A DNA stretch of 59,080 nucleotides from JAEUNJ01 sp052035955 (GCA_052035955.1 JBPOHD010000078.1:1-59080), one strand, 5' to 3'; numbered from the stretch's first letter, positions 1 through 14,689 are shown. Notes: generated from the letters alone by a model not told the origin. Made by a program: numbers and translations.

Positions 1-320
1 AGGCGGTGATCGACCTGCTGGCGGACTACGAGGTCAGTGCCGAGCGGCGCGAGGGCGCGCCCGGCGTCTATGTCGGCGCCGCGAAGATCGCCGCGCTGGG
101 CCTGCGCATCAAGCACGGCTGCAGCTATCACGGCGTCTCGCTCAACATCGACATGGACATTTCGCCCTACGCCGCGATCAACCCCTGCGGCTATGCGGGC
201 ATGGCCGTGACGCAATTGAGTGCGTGTTCTCCACAATGGCGCGGCGGCACCGAAGCTGCGATAGTAGGCAGGCAACTGGCTGGGCATCTCGCCCGGCAAC
301 TCGAAACGAGCGACACATGA
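1..320 (+). CDS. lipB: Octanoyltransferase LipB, C-terminal part (5' end outside window)
   Basis: LipB moves the octanoyl group from octanoyl-ACP to a lipoyl-domain lysine, the first step of lipoate synthesis in the cytoplasm. The visible part carries the family signature: GVYV, the lysine-bearing KIAALGLRI, GCSYHG, LNIDMDISPY and NPCGYAG with the catalytic cysteine. The reading frame is open from the window edge, so the gene is cut by the window and not broken; the true start lies upstream. Its stop overlaps the lipA start (ATGA), the usual lipB-lipA arrangement, which implies translational coupling. Family assignment is firm; only the length is unknown. Confidence 0.95.
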   Translation, partial: AVIDLLADYEVSAERREGAPGVYVGAAKIAALGLRIKHGCSYHGVSLNIDMDISPYAAINPCGYAGMAVTQLSACSPQWRGGTEAAIVGRQLAGHLARQLETSDT

Positions 321-1255
321 CGACCAAGCAGAAAGGCGAAGCCAAGACCGCCCGCATCCCGATCAAGGTGGTGCCGACCGAAACCGTGCTCAAGAAGCCT
401 TCCTGGATACGAGTCAAGGCCGGCAACAGCGCGGCGCGTTTCGGCGAGATCAAGCAGATCCTGCGCGAGCACCACCTGCACACGGTCTGCGAGGAAGCCA
501 CTTGCCCCAACATCGGCGAGTGCTTCGGCAAGGGCACGGCCACCTTCATGATCCTCGGCGACCTGTGCACCCGGCGCTGTCCCTTCTGCGACGTGGGCCA
601 CGGCAAGCCCCTGCCGCCCGATCCCGAGGAGCCTGAAAAGCTGGCCCGCACCGTCGCCGCCCTCGGCCTCAAGTACGTCGTCATCACCAGCGTGGACCGG
701 GACGACCTGAAGGACGGCGGCGCCGGCCACTTCGCCGAATGCATCCGCCGGCTGCGCGAGCTTTCGCCGGCGACGCGCATCGAGGTGCTGGTGCCCGACT
801 TCCGCGGCCGCCTCGAGACCGCCCTCGACGCCCTGGGCGCCGCGCCGCCCGACGTCATGAACCACAACCTGGAGACCGTGCCCCGCCTTTACAAACAGGC
901 CCGGCCCGGCGCCGACTACGCCCATTCGCTGCGCCTGCTGAAGGAATTCAAGGCCCGGCATCCGGGCATCCCCACCAAGTCGGGCCTCATGGTGGGCCTG
1001 GGCGAAACGGACGAGGAGATCCTCGCCACCCTCGGCGACCTGCGCGCTCATGACGTCGAAATGCTGACCATCGGCCAGTACCTGGCGCCCTCGGGACACC
1101 ACCTTCCGGTGGCCCGCTACGTCCATCCCGATGTCTTCGCCCTGTTCGCCCGCGAGGCCGAGGCCATGGGCTTTTCCCACGCCGCCAGCGCGCCGCTGGT
1201 GCGTTCCTCCTACCACGCCGACCAGCAGGCGCACCGGGCGGGCGTGAGCGGCTGA
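317..1255 (+). CDS. lipA: Lipoyl synthase LipA
   Basis: Radical SAM enzyme that inserts two sulfurs into protein-bound octanoyl groups to make lipoyl cofactors. The protein has 312 residues, normal for the family. The auxiliary cluster cysteines are C58, C63 and C69 (CEEATCPNIGEC); the radical SAM cysteines are C84, C88 and C91 (CTRRCPFC). The C-terminal RSSYHAD supplies the serine ligand of the auxiliary cluster. A longer in-frame ORF begins at 224, but its first 31 residues look like lipB read in another frame, and the ATG at 317 overlaps the lipB stop, so 317 is chosen. Confidence 0.97.
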   Translation: MTTKQKGEAKTARIPIKVVPTETVLKKPSWIRVKAGNSAARFGEIKQILREHHLHTVCEEATCPNIGECFGKGTATFMILGDLCTRRCPFCDVGHGKPLPPDPEEPEKLARTVAALGLKYVVITSVDRDDLKDGGAGHFAECIRRLRELSPATRIEVLVPDFRGRLETALDALGAAPPDVMNHNLETVPRLYKQARPGADYAHSLRLLKEFKARHPGIPTKSGLMVGLGETDEEILATLGDLRAHDVEMLTIGQYLAPSGHHLPVARYVHPDVFALFAREAEAMGFSHAASAPLVRSSYHADQQAHRAGVSG

Positions 1256-1289
1256 TCTCCCCGGCCGTGCCCGCCGCCGGGCGGCCCGC

Positions 1290-7337
<6,048 letters not shown>

Positions 7338-7420
7338 GGGTCGGGGCTTTCCTGGCGGGCGGGTCCGGCGCCGGCGATTCTCGTCTCGCGCGGCACCGGC
7401 AGATGGTCGGGTCAATTTCT

Positions 7421-7450
7421 CTTATATCCCACGTCCGGGGAAAAGACCAA
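7421..7450 (-). promoter_or_regulatory. Candidate sigma-70 promoter of the giant kinase
   Basis: On the minus strand TTGGTC (7445-7450) and TATAAG (7421-7426) are 18 bp apart, giving a leader of about 75 bases to the ATG at 7337. Seen by eye only; moderate match. Confidence 0.35.
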
Positions 7451-7767
7451 GGAAACTCGTGCAGTATCGGACGGGCCGCCGCCGCCGTTATTGACGCGTG
7501 TCAAGCGGGTAGGCGGGAACAGGGGAACCCGACGCCTGTCCTCCGCCGGAAGGGCCCGGCAGCGGGCCCTCGCGGGCGGCCGCATCGCCGCCCGGCGGAC
7601 ATTGCGTGGCCGGGCGGATGCCCGAAATCCCGGGCACCCGCGGCCGTTCGGATGAGTGTTTCGGGATGGACGGGCCGGCGACCGGGCCCGCCGCCGCGAT
7701 GACGGACGCCGCCGCCCGGGCGGGACCGAAGGGTCGAGCCTTCCGGTCTCCCCCCGGGGAATCCGGC
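7451..7767. other. Intergenic region with two hairpins, no gene seen
   Basis: The stretch between the kinase promoter and the dioxygenase stop holds no convincing gene. A perfect 7-bp GC hairpin (GGGCCCG, loop GCAG, CGGGCCC) lies at 7552-7569. A second hairpin at about 7727-7756 (minus strand: GACCG, bulge, AAGG, loop, CCTT, CGGTC) sits just after the dioxygenase stop and could end that transcript, although no T-run follows. Confidence 0.4.
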
Positions 7768-8781
7768 TCAGTAGATCGGGAAGGCCGGCATGGCCTCCTG
7801 GGTGGCCTGGGAGGCGTCGGTGGCCGGCACGTCCGGCGTCGCGTAGGCGATGAAGCTCTCCGGCAGGGCGCCGCCCCAATAGACGCCGGTGCCGCGTTCC
7901 TGCTCGTTCCAGGTGACCGGTTCCCAGTCGGGGGCGAAGATCAGGTAGCTGCCCGAGTAGATCTCGATGCGGTTGCCGCCCGGCTCGTAGGAGTAGAGGT
8001 AGAAGGCCTGGGAATTGTTGTGCTTGGACGGCCCGGCCTCGATGAAGATGCCGTTTTCGGCCAGGATGTCGGCGGCGCGGAGCACGTCCTCCCGGTTGTC
8101 CACCCAGAGGGAGAAGTGGTGCAGGCGGCCGCTGCCGCCCTTGATGTCGAGCACGTAGGCGACCTCGTGGTGCACCGGCGTGACGGACAGCCAGGAGCCG
8201 ATCTCCGTCCTGCCCTGGTCGAACAGCACCTGCTCGCGCAGCTTGAAGCCGAGCTGCTCCTCGACGAAGCGGCGGTTCTTCGGCACGTCCTTGCAGAGCA
8301 GCGCCAGGTGGTCGATGCGGCGCACGCCGACGCCCCGCGCCATGTATTTCTGCGGCAGGTTCTTCAGCGTGGACTTGAGCGGCGGCGGCGCGACGAACTT
8401 CTGCTCCTCGTAGTACAGCTCCATCAGGTGGCCTTCCGGATCGCGGAAGCGGTAGGAGCGGCCGCGGCCGAAGTTGTCGTCCTTCCAGCCCAGGCCGAGG
8501 CCGGTGGCCTCGACGGCGGCCACCCGGCGCGCCAGGGCCTGGGGGCTCACCGTGCGCCAGGAGACGCAGCCGACGCCCGGGGCCCGGGCCTCGGTGAGCT
8601 TCAGCGTGCTCGTGGCGTAGTCGCCGTAGCCGCGCAGGTAGGCGGACTGGCCCTCCTGGTGCACCACCTCCATGCCCAGCAGTTCGCGGAAATACCAGAG
8701 GCTCTGCTCGGGTTTCGGCGTCAGCAGTTCGACGTTGCCGAGGTGGGCGATGTCGAGGATGGGTTCCTTGGCTTGGCTCAT
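7768..8781 (-). CDS. Catechol 2,3-dioxygenase (type I extradiol, TbuE/Cdo-like)
   Basis: Non-haem Fe(II) enzyme that cleaves catechol or methylcatechol next to the hydroxyls, giving 2-hydroxymuconic semialdehyde. It has 337 residues in two vicinal-oxygen-chelate halves. Likely iron ligands are H158 (RIDHLALL), H221 or H222 (GRLHHFSLW) and E273 (NRIEIYSG), matching H153, H214 and E265 of XylE. ATG 8781 is chosen because AGGAGGAG lies 6 bases upstream; the longer frame to 9744 is antisense to the LysR gene. It stands alone, divergent from a LysR gene and with no other meta-pathway gene nearby, but would accept products of the monooxygenase at 24-28 kb. Subfamily I.2.C is my inference from memory. 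Confidence 0.9.
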   Translation of the reverse strand: MSQAKEPILDIAHLGNVELLTPKPEQSLWYFRELLGMEVVHQEGQSAYLRGYGDYATSTLKLTEARAPGVGCVSWRTVSPQALARRVAAVEATGLGLGWKDDNFGRGRSYRFRDPEGHLMELYYEEQKFVAPPPLKSTLKNLPQKYMARGVGVRRIDHLALLCKDVPKNRRFVEEQLGFKLREQVLFDQGRTEIGSWLSVTPVHHEVAYVLDIKGGSGRLHHFSLWVDNREDVLRAADILAENGIFIEAGPSKHNNSQAFYLYSYEPGGNRIEIYSGSYLIFAPDWEPVTWNEQERGTGVYWGGALPESFIAYATPDVPATDASQATQEAMPAFPIY

Positions 8782-8892
8782 TCGCTGCTCCTCCTGGGAT
8801 GGTCGTTGGCCGGCCGCGGACCCGCGACCGGCATGGGCGACAGTTTCAACCCGATCTTTCAAAAAATAAACGAATGGGAAATAATGATATTC

Positions 8893-9813
8893 ATGAACGA
8901 AATCGATTATTTGTCCCTGGACGGGAAGACCCTGCGCCTCTTCCTGGCCGTCCTGGAGGAAGGCTCGGTGACGGCGGCGGCCCACCGGCTGGGGTTGACC
9001 CAGTCGGCCGTGAGCCACGGCCTGGAGCGCCTGCGCGCCGTGGCCGGCGATCCGCTGTTCGTCAAGTCGGGGCGCGGCATCGTGGCCACCACCCATGCGG
9101 AACTGCTCGCCGAACAGGCCCGCCAGCTCCTCGACGGCATGAAGGCCTTCAGCAGCGGGGCGAGCTTCGCGCCGGCCAGCGCCCGCTTCCGCCTCACGGT
9201 GGCGGCCAACGACTTCCAGCGCGACCTGCTGCTGCCGGGCTTCTTCGCCCGGGTGCGGGCCGAAGCCCCGGGCATCCTGCTCCGCGTCATCCCCTCCGGC
9301 GCCCCGACGGCCGAGATGCTGCGCGAGGAACGCTGCGACCTGCTGGTGACGCCGCGTCCGCCCGAAGGCGCCGACATCCTGCAGAAGCGCCTGCTGGCCG
9401 ACCGCTTCCTGTGCTTCTATGACGCCGCCTGCCGGTCCGCGCCGCGCAGCCTGGAGGCCTATCTGGCCGCCGGCCACGTGACCGTCGAACACGAGAACCG
9501 GGGGCCCCTGGAATTCGACACCGCCCTGGCCGCCCAGGGGATAGATAGGCGCATCGTGGTCACCGTGCAGAACTTTTCCGGCGTGCCGCCCTTCCTGCGC
9601 GGCAGCGACATGGTCGCCACCCTGCCGGGCCTGCTGGGCCAGGAATTGATGCGCGAATTCCGCACCTGTCCGCCGCCGGTGGATTACCCCGAACTGCCCA
9701 TGTACGCGGTCTGGCACCGGCGCAACCACCTGGACCCGGCCCATCGCTGGCTGCGCGGGGTGCTCGAGGAGAGCACCCGGGAGACCCTGCGCACCCGGCG
9801 CAAGGGAGGCTGA
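8893..9813 (+). CDS. LysR-type regulator, divergent from the catechol dioxygenase
   Basis: A 306-residue LTTR. The N-terminal helix-turn-helix is clear (LRLFLAVLEEGSVTAAAHRL, LTQSAVSHGLERLR, GDPLFVKSGRGI), followed by a LysR substrate-binding domain. The sequence around DPLFVKSGRG resembles the NahR/LinR/PcpR group of aromatic-responsive activators (inference). Its head-to-head position with the dioxygenase and the 111-bp shared spacer suggest control of that gene and of itself. The start is either ATG 8893 or the in-frame ATG 8884; upstream reading frame is antisense to the dioxygenase. In the spacer TTGAAA occurs twice as a direct repeat on the minus strand (about 8840-8860). Confidence 0.88.
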   Translation: MNEIDYLSLDGKTLRLFLAVLEEGSVTAAAHRLGLTQSAVSHGLERLRAVAGDPLFVKSGRGIVATTHAELLAEQARQLLDGMKAFSSGASFAPASARFRLTVAANDFQRDLLLPGFFARVRAEAPGILLRVIPSGAPTAEMLREERCDLLVTPRPPEGADILQKRLLADRFLCFYDAACRSAPRSLEAYLAAGHVTVEHENRGPLEFDTALAAQGIDRRIVVTVQNFSGVPPFLRGSDMVATLPGLLGQELMREFRTCPPPVDYPELPMYAVWHRRNHLDPAHRWLRGVLEESTRETLRTRRKGG

Positions 9814-9852
9814 GGCCCCGTTGCAATGCCCCCGGTTCGCGGAGCGGCGCGG

Positions 9853-9888
9853 GCGGACGGCACGCCGTCCGCGCTGATGGGGCCATCA
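9853..9888. terminator. Two adjacent perfect hairpins after the LysR gene
   Basis: GCGGACGGC and GCCGTCCGC pair at 9853-9872 around a 2-base loop; TGATGG, GG, CCATCA pair at 9875-9888. They lie 40 bp after the LysR stop and before the thioredoxin gene. A short T-run (CTTTTC) follows. Terminator function is inferred. Confidence 0.4.
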
Positions 9889-9971
9889 AATACTTTTCGC
9901 TCCCGGTCGGGGAACTGCGGCAGCATGGGCGCCTCGAAGCACTGCCCCGTGCGATCCCGCGCGCCCCCCGC

Positions 9972-10481
9972 ATGTTGCCGCCGATGCCCCGCCTGTTCCG
10001 TCCCTGGCTCTTCCCGCTGATCCCCTTCCTGTTCGGCCTGCTCGCAGGGTCCGCCGCCGCCGCCCCCGACATCGGCGAACCCGTGCCCGCCTTCGAGGCG
10101 AAGCTCCTCTCCGGGCAGGTGGTCCGTTCCGCCCAGTACCGGCAGCGCCCCCTGCTGGTCGTCTTCTGGGCCAGCTGGTGCCCGCCCTGCAAGGGGGAGA
10201 TGGCGGAGCTGCAGAAGCTCTACGAGCGCCACCGGGGCCGCGGCCTGGAAATCCTCGCCATCTCCATGGACGACGACCGCAAGGACATCGACGACTTCCT
10301 GCGCGCCCAGCCGGTGAGCTTCCCGGTGGCCCGGGAGAACGACCGCCACGGCGAGATCTTCGGCCCCTTCCTGATGCCGCCGCGCCTCTTCCTGATCGGC
10401 CGCGACGGCCGGCTGCGCCTGGCCCAGTGGGGCGCCATGAAGGCCGATGCCCTGGAGGCGGCCATCCGGGCGGCATTCTGA
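9972..10481 (+). CDS. TlpA/ResA-like periplasmic thioredoxin-fold protein
   Basis: A 169-residue exported thioredoxin-fold protein. A hydrophobic signal segment (about residues 10-30) ends at an AAA-like cleavage region. The redox motif is C70-P-P-C73 in WASWCPPCK, the form found in TlpA/ResA/AhpC-TSA-like reductases that keep apocytochrome or other periplasmic thiols reduced. A cis-proline region (FLMPPRLFLIG) is present. ATG 9972 is used; ATG 9984 in the same frame is equally possible and would also leave a signal peptide. Partner unknown; the dihaem cytochrome at 13.5 kb is the nearest plausible client (inference). Confidence 0.85.
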   Translation: MLPPMPRLFRPWLFPLIPFLFGLLAGSAAAAPDIGEPVPAFEAKLLSGQVVRSAQYRQRPLLVVFWASWCPPCKGEMAELQKLYERHRGRGLEILAISMDDDRKDIDDFLRAQPVSFPVARENDRHGEIFGPFLMPPRLFLIGRDGRLRLAQWGAMKADALEAAIRAAF

Positions 10482-10570
10482 CGGCCGGCCGCGTCCGCCC
10501 CCCCGGGCCGGGCACGGCATGCGAAAATCCGGGCTCCGCAGCACCCCCTTCCTTTCCAGGAGCCCCGCCC

Positions 10571-11260
10571 ATGCGCACCCTGCCCGCCCTGTTCGCCGCC
10601 GCCATGCTCGCCATCGCCTCGACGGCCCAAGCCCTCTCCCTCGGCGACCTGACCAACAAGGACGCCACGGGCGGCCTCAAGGAAGCCCTCACCCAGGGCG
10701 CCGGCAAGGCGGTGGACCTGCTCGGGAAGAACGACGGTTTCCTCGCCAACCCGAAGGTGAAGATCCCGCTGCCGGAGGGCCTGCGCGACGTGGAGGGCCT
10801 GATGCGCGGCATGGGCATGGGCAAGTATGCCGACGAGCTGGTCACCGCCATGAACCGCGCCGCCGAGGCGGCAGTGCCGGAAGCCAAGGCCCTGCTGGTC
10901 AATTCCATCAAGCAGATGTCGGTGCAGGATGCCAAGGGCATCCTCACCGGCGGTGACGACGCGGCCACCCAGTACTTCCGCCGCACCACGTCCAAGCCCC
11001 TGGGCGACAAGTTCAAGCCCATCGTCCAGAAGGCCATGGGCAAGGTGAAGCTGGCCGAGAAGTACGACAAGTTCGCCGGCAAGGCGGTGAAGCTGGGCCT
11101 GGTCAAGGAGGAGAACGCCCGCCTGGAGAACTACGTGACCCAGAAGGCCCTGGACGGCCTCTACCTGATGATCGCCGAGGAGGAGAAGGCCATCCGCAAG
11201 GACCCGGTCGGCGCCGCCGGCAGCCTGGCCAAGAAGGTCTTCGGCGCGCTGTCGAACTGA
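10571..11260 (+). CDS. Exported DUF4197 protein
   Basis: A 229-residue protein with a clear signal peptide (MRTLPALFAAAMLAIASTAQA). The mature part is helical and Lys/Ala-rich, with the LSLGDLTNKDATGGLKEALTQG start and the AEKYDKFAGKAVKLGL region typical of DUF4197 proteins, which have no established function. The start is ATG 10571, preceded by an AGGA ribosome-binding site. It follows the thioredoxin gene by 89 bp on the same strand and may be co-transcribed. Confidence 0.85.
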   Translation: MRTLPALFAAAMLAIASTAQALSLGDLTNKDATGGLKEALTQGAGKAVDLLGKNDGFLANPKVKIPLPEGLRDVEGLMRGMGMGKYADELVTAMNRAAEAAVPEAKALLVNSIKQMSVQDAKGILTGGDDAATQYFRRTTSKPLGDKFKPIVQKAMGKVKLAEKYDKFAGKAVKLGLVKEENARLENYVTQKALDGLYLMIAEEEKAIRKDPVGAAGSLAKKVFGALSN

Positions 11261-11268
11261 AGCCATTT

Positions 11269-11396
11269 CCTCACCACGGAGGTCGCAGAGGACACGGAGA
11301 AAATCCATTTCCCATGCGGCGCCTTTCCGGCTGGCGCCGCGCCTCCGGAAATGCTCTTCGGGGTTCTCCGCGTCCTCCCTGTCCTCTGTGGTGAGG
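11269..11396. repeat. Nested long inverted repeat between DUF4197 gene and rep
   Basis: The outer arms are 11269-11303 and 11362-11396, about 35 bp each and imperfectly complementary (CCTCACCAC...GGAGAA against its reverse complement). The inner part, 11309-11352, is a second palindrome with ATTTCC/GGAAAT ends and GGCGCC pairs. The periodic purine-rich arm (GGAGG, AGAGGACAC, GGAGAA) resembles the arms of the composite elements at 43-59 kb but with a different consensus. Confidence 0.75.
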
Positions 11397-11410
11397 GGCC
11401 TTTTCAGCGA

Positions 11411-13387
11411 ATGTCCGACCACCTGAACCCTCCCCAGCGGGAGGCGATCCGCTATCTCGACGGGCCCCTGCTGGTGCTCGCCGGCGCCGGCAGCGGCAAG
11501 ACTCGCGTCATCACCCGCAAGATCGCCTGGCTGGTCGAGGAATGCGGCGTGCTGCCCCAGCACATTGCCGCCATCACCTTCACCAACAAGGCGGCGAAGG
11601 AAATGCGGGAACGGGTCGGGCAGTTGCTCAGGGGCCGCCCCGTCGAGGGCCTGACGGTCTCCACCTTCCATGCCCTGGGCGCCCGCATGCTGCGCCAGGA
11701 AAGCCGCCACGCGGCCCTGAAACCCGGCTTCTCCATCCTCGACGCCTCCGACACCACGGCCCTCTTCCAGGAACTGATGAAGGAGGCGGACAAGTCGGTG
11801 CAGCGCATCGTCCAGTCCCGCATCTCCCTCTGGAAGAACGGCCTCGTCGAACCCGAGCAGGCCCTGGCGGCGGCGGAGAACGAGCTGGAGGCCCGCGCCG
11901 CGCGCCTCTACGCGGAATACGAACGGACCCTGCGCGCCTACCAGGCGGTGGATTTCGACGACCTGATCCGCCTGCCGGTGAAGCTGCTGGAGGCCCACCC
12001 CGAAGTGGCCGAGCGCTGGCGCACGCGCATCTGGCACCTGCTGGTGGACGAATACCAGGACACCAACCGCTGCCAGTACCGGCTGATGAAGCTGCTGGCC
12101 GGGCCCCGGGCGGCGCTCACCGCCGTCGGCGACGACGACCAGTCCATCTATGCCTGGCGCGGCGCCGACGTGGAGAACCTGCGCCTGCTGAAGGAGGACT
12201 ACCCGCGCCTGAAGGTCATCAAGCTGGAGCAGAACTACCGCTCCACGGCCCGCATCCTCAAGGCCGCCAACGCCGTCATCTCGCACAATCCCAAGCTCTT
12301 CGAGAAGAAGCTCTGGTCCGAGCTGGGCCATGGCGACGTCATCCAGGTCATCAACTGCCGCGACGGCGAGCACGAGGCCGAATGGGTGACCGCGCGCCTG
12401 GCCGCCCACCGCTTCGAGCACCGCGGCAAGTGGTCCGACTACGCCGTGCTCTATCGCGGCAACCACATGGCCCGGGCCTTCGAGCAGCAGCTGCGGGCCC
12501 AGAAGATCCCCTACGTGCTTTCCGGCGGCCAGTCCTTCTTCGAACGCTCGGAGATCAAGGACCTGACGGCCTACCTGCGCCTGCTGGCCAACCAGGACGA
12601 CGACCCGGCCTTCATCCGCGCCGTGACCACGCCGAAGCGCGGCATCGGCGGCGGCACCCTGGAGGCCCTGGGACGGGCCGCCGGCCGGCGCCACCAGGGC
12701 CTCTTCGCCGCCATCCATGCGCCGGGCATCGCGGAGGAACTGGGCGCCCGGCCCTACGCCCTGCTGAAGGAGTTCGCCGACTTCATCAATCGCATGGAAT
12801 ACCGCGCCGGCCGCGAGCCGGCCGGGCAGGTGCTCGGCGACCTGCTGCGCGCCATCGGCTACGAGGCCTGGCTGTTCGAGAGCCTGGAGCCGAAGGAGGC
12901 GGAGGCCAAATGGGGCAACGTGCGCGACTTCGCCGACTGGCTCTCCGTGAAGGGCGACGAGGAGAAGAAGAACCTGGTCGAACTGGCCCAGACCGTGGCG
13001 CTGCTGTCCATGCTGGACAAGAACGAGGCCGAGCAGGAGGCCGTCCAGCTCGCCACCCTGCATGCCGCCAAGGGCCTGGAGTTCCGCCACGTCTTCCTGG
13101 TCGGCGTCGAGGAGGGCATCCTGCCCCACCGGGAATCGGTGGAGAGCGGCCAGATCGAGGAGGAGCGGCGGCTCATGTACGTGGGCATCACCCGCGCCCG
13201 CATGAGCCTCCACGTCACCTACTGCGACCGCCGCCGGCAGGGCCGGGAACTGGTGCCGCGCGAACCCTCCCGCTTCATCGCCGAGATGGGCGAGGACGTC
13301 CGGCGGCCCGGCAAGGACAACGTCATCGACAAGGCCGAGGGCCGGCAGAAGCTGGCGCGCTTCAAGGAGATGCTGGCCGGGAAGTGA
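11411..13387 (+). CDS. rep: ATP-dependent DNA helicase Rep (UvrD/Rep superfamily 1)
   Basis: A 658-residue 3'-5' DNA helicase that helps replication forks past obstacles. All SF1A motifs are present: AGAGSGKTRVITRK (Walker A), AITFTNKAAKEM, VDEYQDTN (motif II), GDDDQSIYAWRGA (III), EQNYRS (IV), TLHAAKGLEF (V) and LMYVGITRA (VI). Length and the DDDQSIYAWRGAD wording fit Rep better than UvrD (about 720 residues). ATG 11411 begins at the conserved N-terminus MSDHLNPPQREAI; the longer frame to 11351 runs into the inverted repeat. Confidence 0.93.
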   Translation: MSDHLNPPQREAIRYLDGPLLVLAGAGSGKTRVITRKIAWLVEECGVLPQHIAAITFTNKAAKEMRERVGQLLRGRPVEGLTVSTFHALGARMLRQESRHAALKPGFSILDASDTTALFQELMKEADKSVQRIVQSRISLWKNGLVEPEQALAAAENELEARAARLYAEYERTLRAYQAVDFDDLIRLPVKLLEAHPEVAERWRTRIWHLLVDEYQDTNRCQYRLMKLLAGPRAALTAVGDDDQSIYAWRGADVENLRLLKEDYPRLKVIKLEQNYRSTARILKAANAVISHNPKLFEKKLWSELGHGDVIQVINCRDGEHEAEWVTARLAAHRFEHRGKWSDYAVLYRGNHMARAFEQQLRAQKIPYVLSGGQSFFERSEIKDLTAYLRLLANQDDDPAFIRAVTTPKRGIGGGTLEALGRAAGRRHQGLFAAIHAPGIAEELGARPYALLKEFADFINRMEYRAGREPAGQVLGDLLRAIGYEAWLFESLEPKEAEAKWGNVRDFADWLSVKGDEEKKNLVELAQTVALLSMLDKNEAEQEAVQLATLHAAKGLEFRHVFLVGVEEGILPHRESVESGQIEEERRLMYVGITRARMSLHVTYCDRRRQGRELVPREPSRFIAEMGEDVRRPGKDNVIDKAEGRQKLARFKEMLAGK

Positions 13388-13451
13388 GCCCCGCCCGACC
13401 GCCCGAGGTCGGCCGAAGGGGGCCCGCCGCCTTCTGCGCGCCGTCAACGCA

Positions 13452-13479
13452 AACGGGGCGGACCTCAGCCCGCCCCGTT
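13452..13479. terminator. Bidirectional hairpin between rep and cytochrome c
   Basis: AACGGGGCGG (13452-13461) and CCGCCCCGTT (13470-13479) form a perfect 10-bp stem with an 8-base loop between two convergent genes, 19 bp after the cytochrome stop. It is A-rich on one flank and T-rich on the other, as in a rho-independent terminator. Confidence 0.75.
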
Positions 13480-13497
13480 CCAGGAATTTCCGGCTGC

Positions 13498-14205
13498 TTA
13501 CTTGATCTCGGCCCCGACCTGCTTGAACAGGTAGGCGATGGTGGCCTTGACTTCGCCGTCGGTCAGGTCGGCCAGGCCGCCCCGGGCGGGCATGTTGCCA
13601 TGGCCGCGGATCACCGTCCTGGTGACGGCATCGAGGCCCTTGGAGACCCGCTGGGTCCAGGCTGCGGTGTCGCTGAGCTTGGGTGCGCCCTTCTCGCCGG
13701 TCTCGTGGCATTTCAGGCAGGCGGCCTGGGCGATGGATTCGCCGGAGCGCTCGCCGCCGGCCGGCTTGGCGCCACCCGCCGGTTCCTTGAAATTGGCGCC
13801 CGACTTGTTGGCCATGTAGACGATGGCCTTGGCGAGTTCTTCGTCCGAGCCATCGGATCCGCCCTTGGGCGGCATGGCGTTCTTGCCGGCGACGGCGGTC
13901 TTGGTCAGGACATCGAGGCCGACGCCGATGCGCGGCGCCCAGGCGGCCTTGTCGCCGGTCTTCGGCGCACCGGCAACGCCGGCCTCGTGGCAGGCGCCGC
14001 AGACGGCCTTGTACAGTTCCTCGCCGCTGCGCCCGCCCTTGGCGGCGGCGCCGGCGGCCGGGGCCAGGGACAGCTTGGCCACGGGCTGGATGCGGGCGGC
14101 GGCGCCCTCGTCGTTGGCCGTTGGGCGACCGCCCATGGCGAAAACACTCGGGACGGCCAGCAGCAGGGCGGCGAAAACGGCAGGACGGAAATGGGGCTTC
14201 GACAT
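13498..14205 (-). CDS. Periplasmic dihaem cytochrome c (c5-type domains)
   Basis: A 235-residue exported cytochrome with a signal peptide (residues 1-23, ending VFA). There are two class I haem domains: C69-G-A-C72-H73 and C163-L-K-C166-H167, with likely Met ligands M111 (NAMPPKGG) and M205 (GNMPARGG). Each domain has the c5-like GAPKTGD/GAPKLSD pattern, so it looks like an internal duplication joined by a Gly/Lys/Pro linker. Probable role: electron shuttle to a terminal oxidase or reductase. Monocistronic, with its own promoter and terminator. Confidence 0.9.
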   Translation of the reverse strand: MSKPHFRPAVFAALLLAVPSVFAMGGRPTANDEGAAARIQPVAKLSLAPAAGAAAKGGRSGEELYKAVCGACHEAGVAGAPKTGDKAAWAPRIGVGLDVLTKTAVAGKNAMPPKGGSDGSDEELAKAIVYMANKSGANFKEPAGGAKPAGGERSGESIAQAACLKCHETGEKGAPKLSDTAAWTQRVSKGLDAVTRTVIRGHGNMPARGGLADLTDGEVKATIAYLFKQVGAEIK

Positions 14206-14254
14206 GGCTTCGACTCCGGAATTCGTTGAAAGCGCAGCGGAAAATAAGCGGGGG

Positions 14255-14260
14255 ATTATA
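14255..14260 (-). promoter_or_regulatory. Perfect -10 box (TATAAT) of the cytochrome c gene
   Basis: TATAAT on the minus strand 50 bp upstream of the cytochrome ATG, in the only AT-rich stretch of this spacer. The -35 region is poor. Confidence 0.5.
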
Positions 14261-14391
14261 CATTACCCAGCCCCGTCGGCGACCGGCCCGCATGGACGAC
14301 GGGACTGAAAACGGCTATCCTTCGCGGTTCGCCGTCCGGACAAGCGGACGGGCCGGCACCGGAACCCCGGTCCCGGCGAGCAGTTCCCCGC

Positions 14392-14468
14392 GCGCCCGTA
14401 GCTCAGTTGGATAGAGTACTGCCCTCCGAAGGCAGGGGTCGCACGTTCGAATCGTGTCGGGCGCGCCA
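14392..14468 (+). tRNA. tRNA-Arg, anticodon CCG
   Basis: A 77-base cloverleaf: acceptor stem GCGCCCG/CGGGCGC, D-loop AGTTGGATAGA, anticodon stem CTGCC/GGCAG around CTCCGAA (anticodon CCG at 14426-14428), T-arm GCACG-TTCGAAT-CGTGT, discriminator G and encoded CCA at the 3' end. It reads CGG arginine codons, common in this GC-rich genome. Confidence 0.97.
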
Positions 14469-14689
14469 AACTTTCCCCTCGAAAACCCTCTCCCGGTCAG
14501 GTCGCGGCGTCGCCAGGACGTCCCGTGCCCGCGCACGCGGCCGCCTCCCGGCCATTGCCATTTGCATAATCGGCCGACTCGCCTCGCCGCATCGGCCATG
14601 CATCGGCGCGGGGCGGGCGGCGGCCGGGCCGCCGTCCGCCCCGGCGAAATTGAAGCGGGGTTCCAGGGGTTTCAGGGGTTCCGGCGGCC

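Noticed and set aside
7768..9744. 658-codon extended frame of the dioxygenase
   Set aside because: The extra N-terminus is antisense to the LysR gene; AGGAGGAG six bases before ATG 8781 marks the true start.
10220..14293. 1,357-codon minus-strand frame
   Set aside because: Covers the DUF4197 and rep genes in antisense and the cytochrome gene in a wrong frame; no domain recognised.
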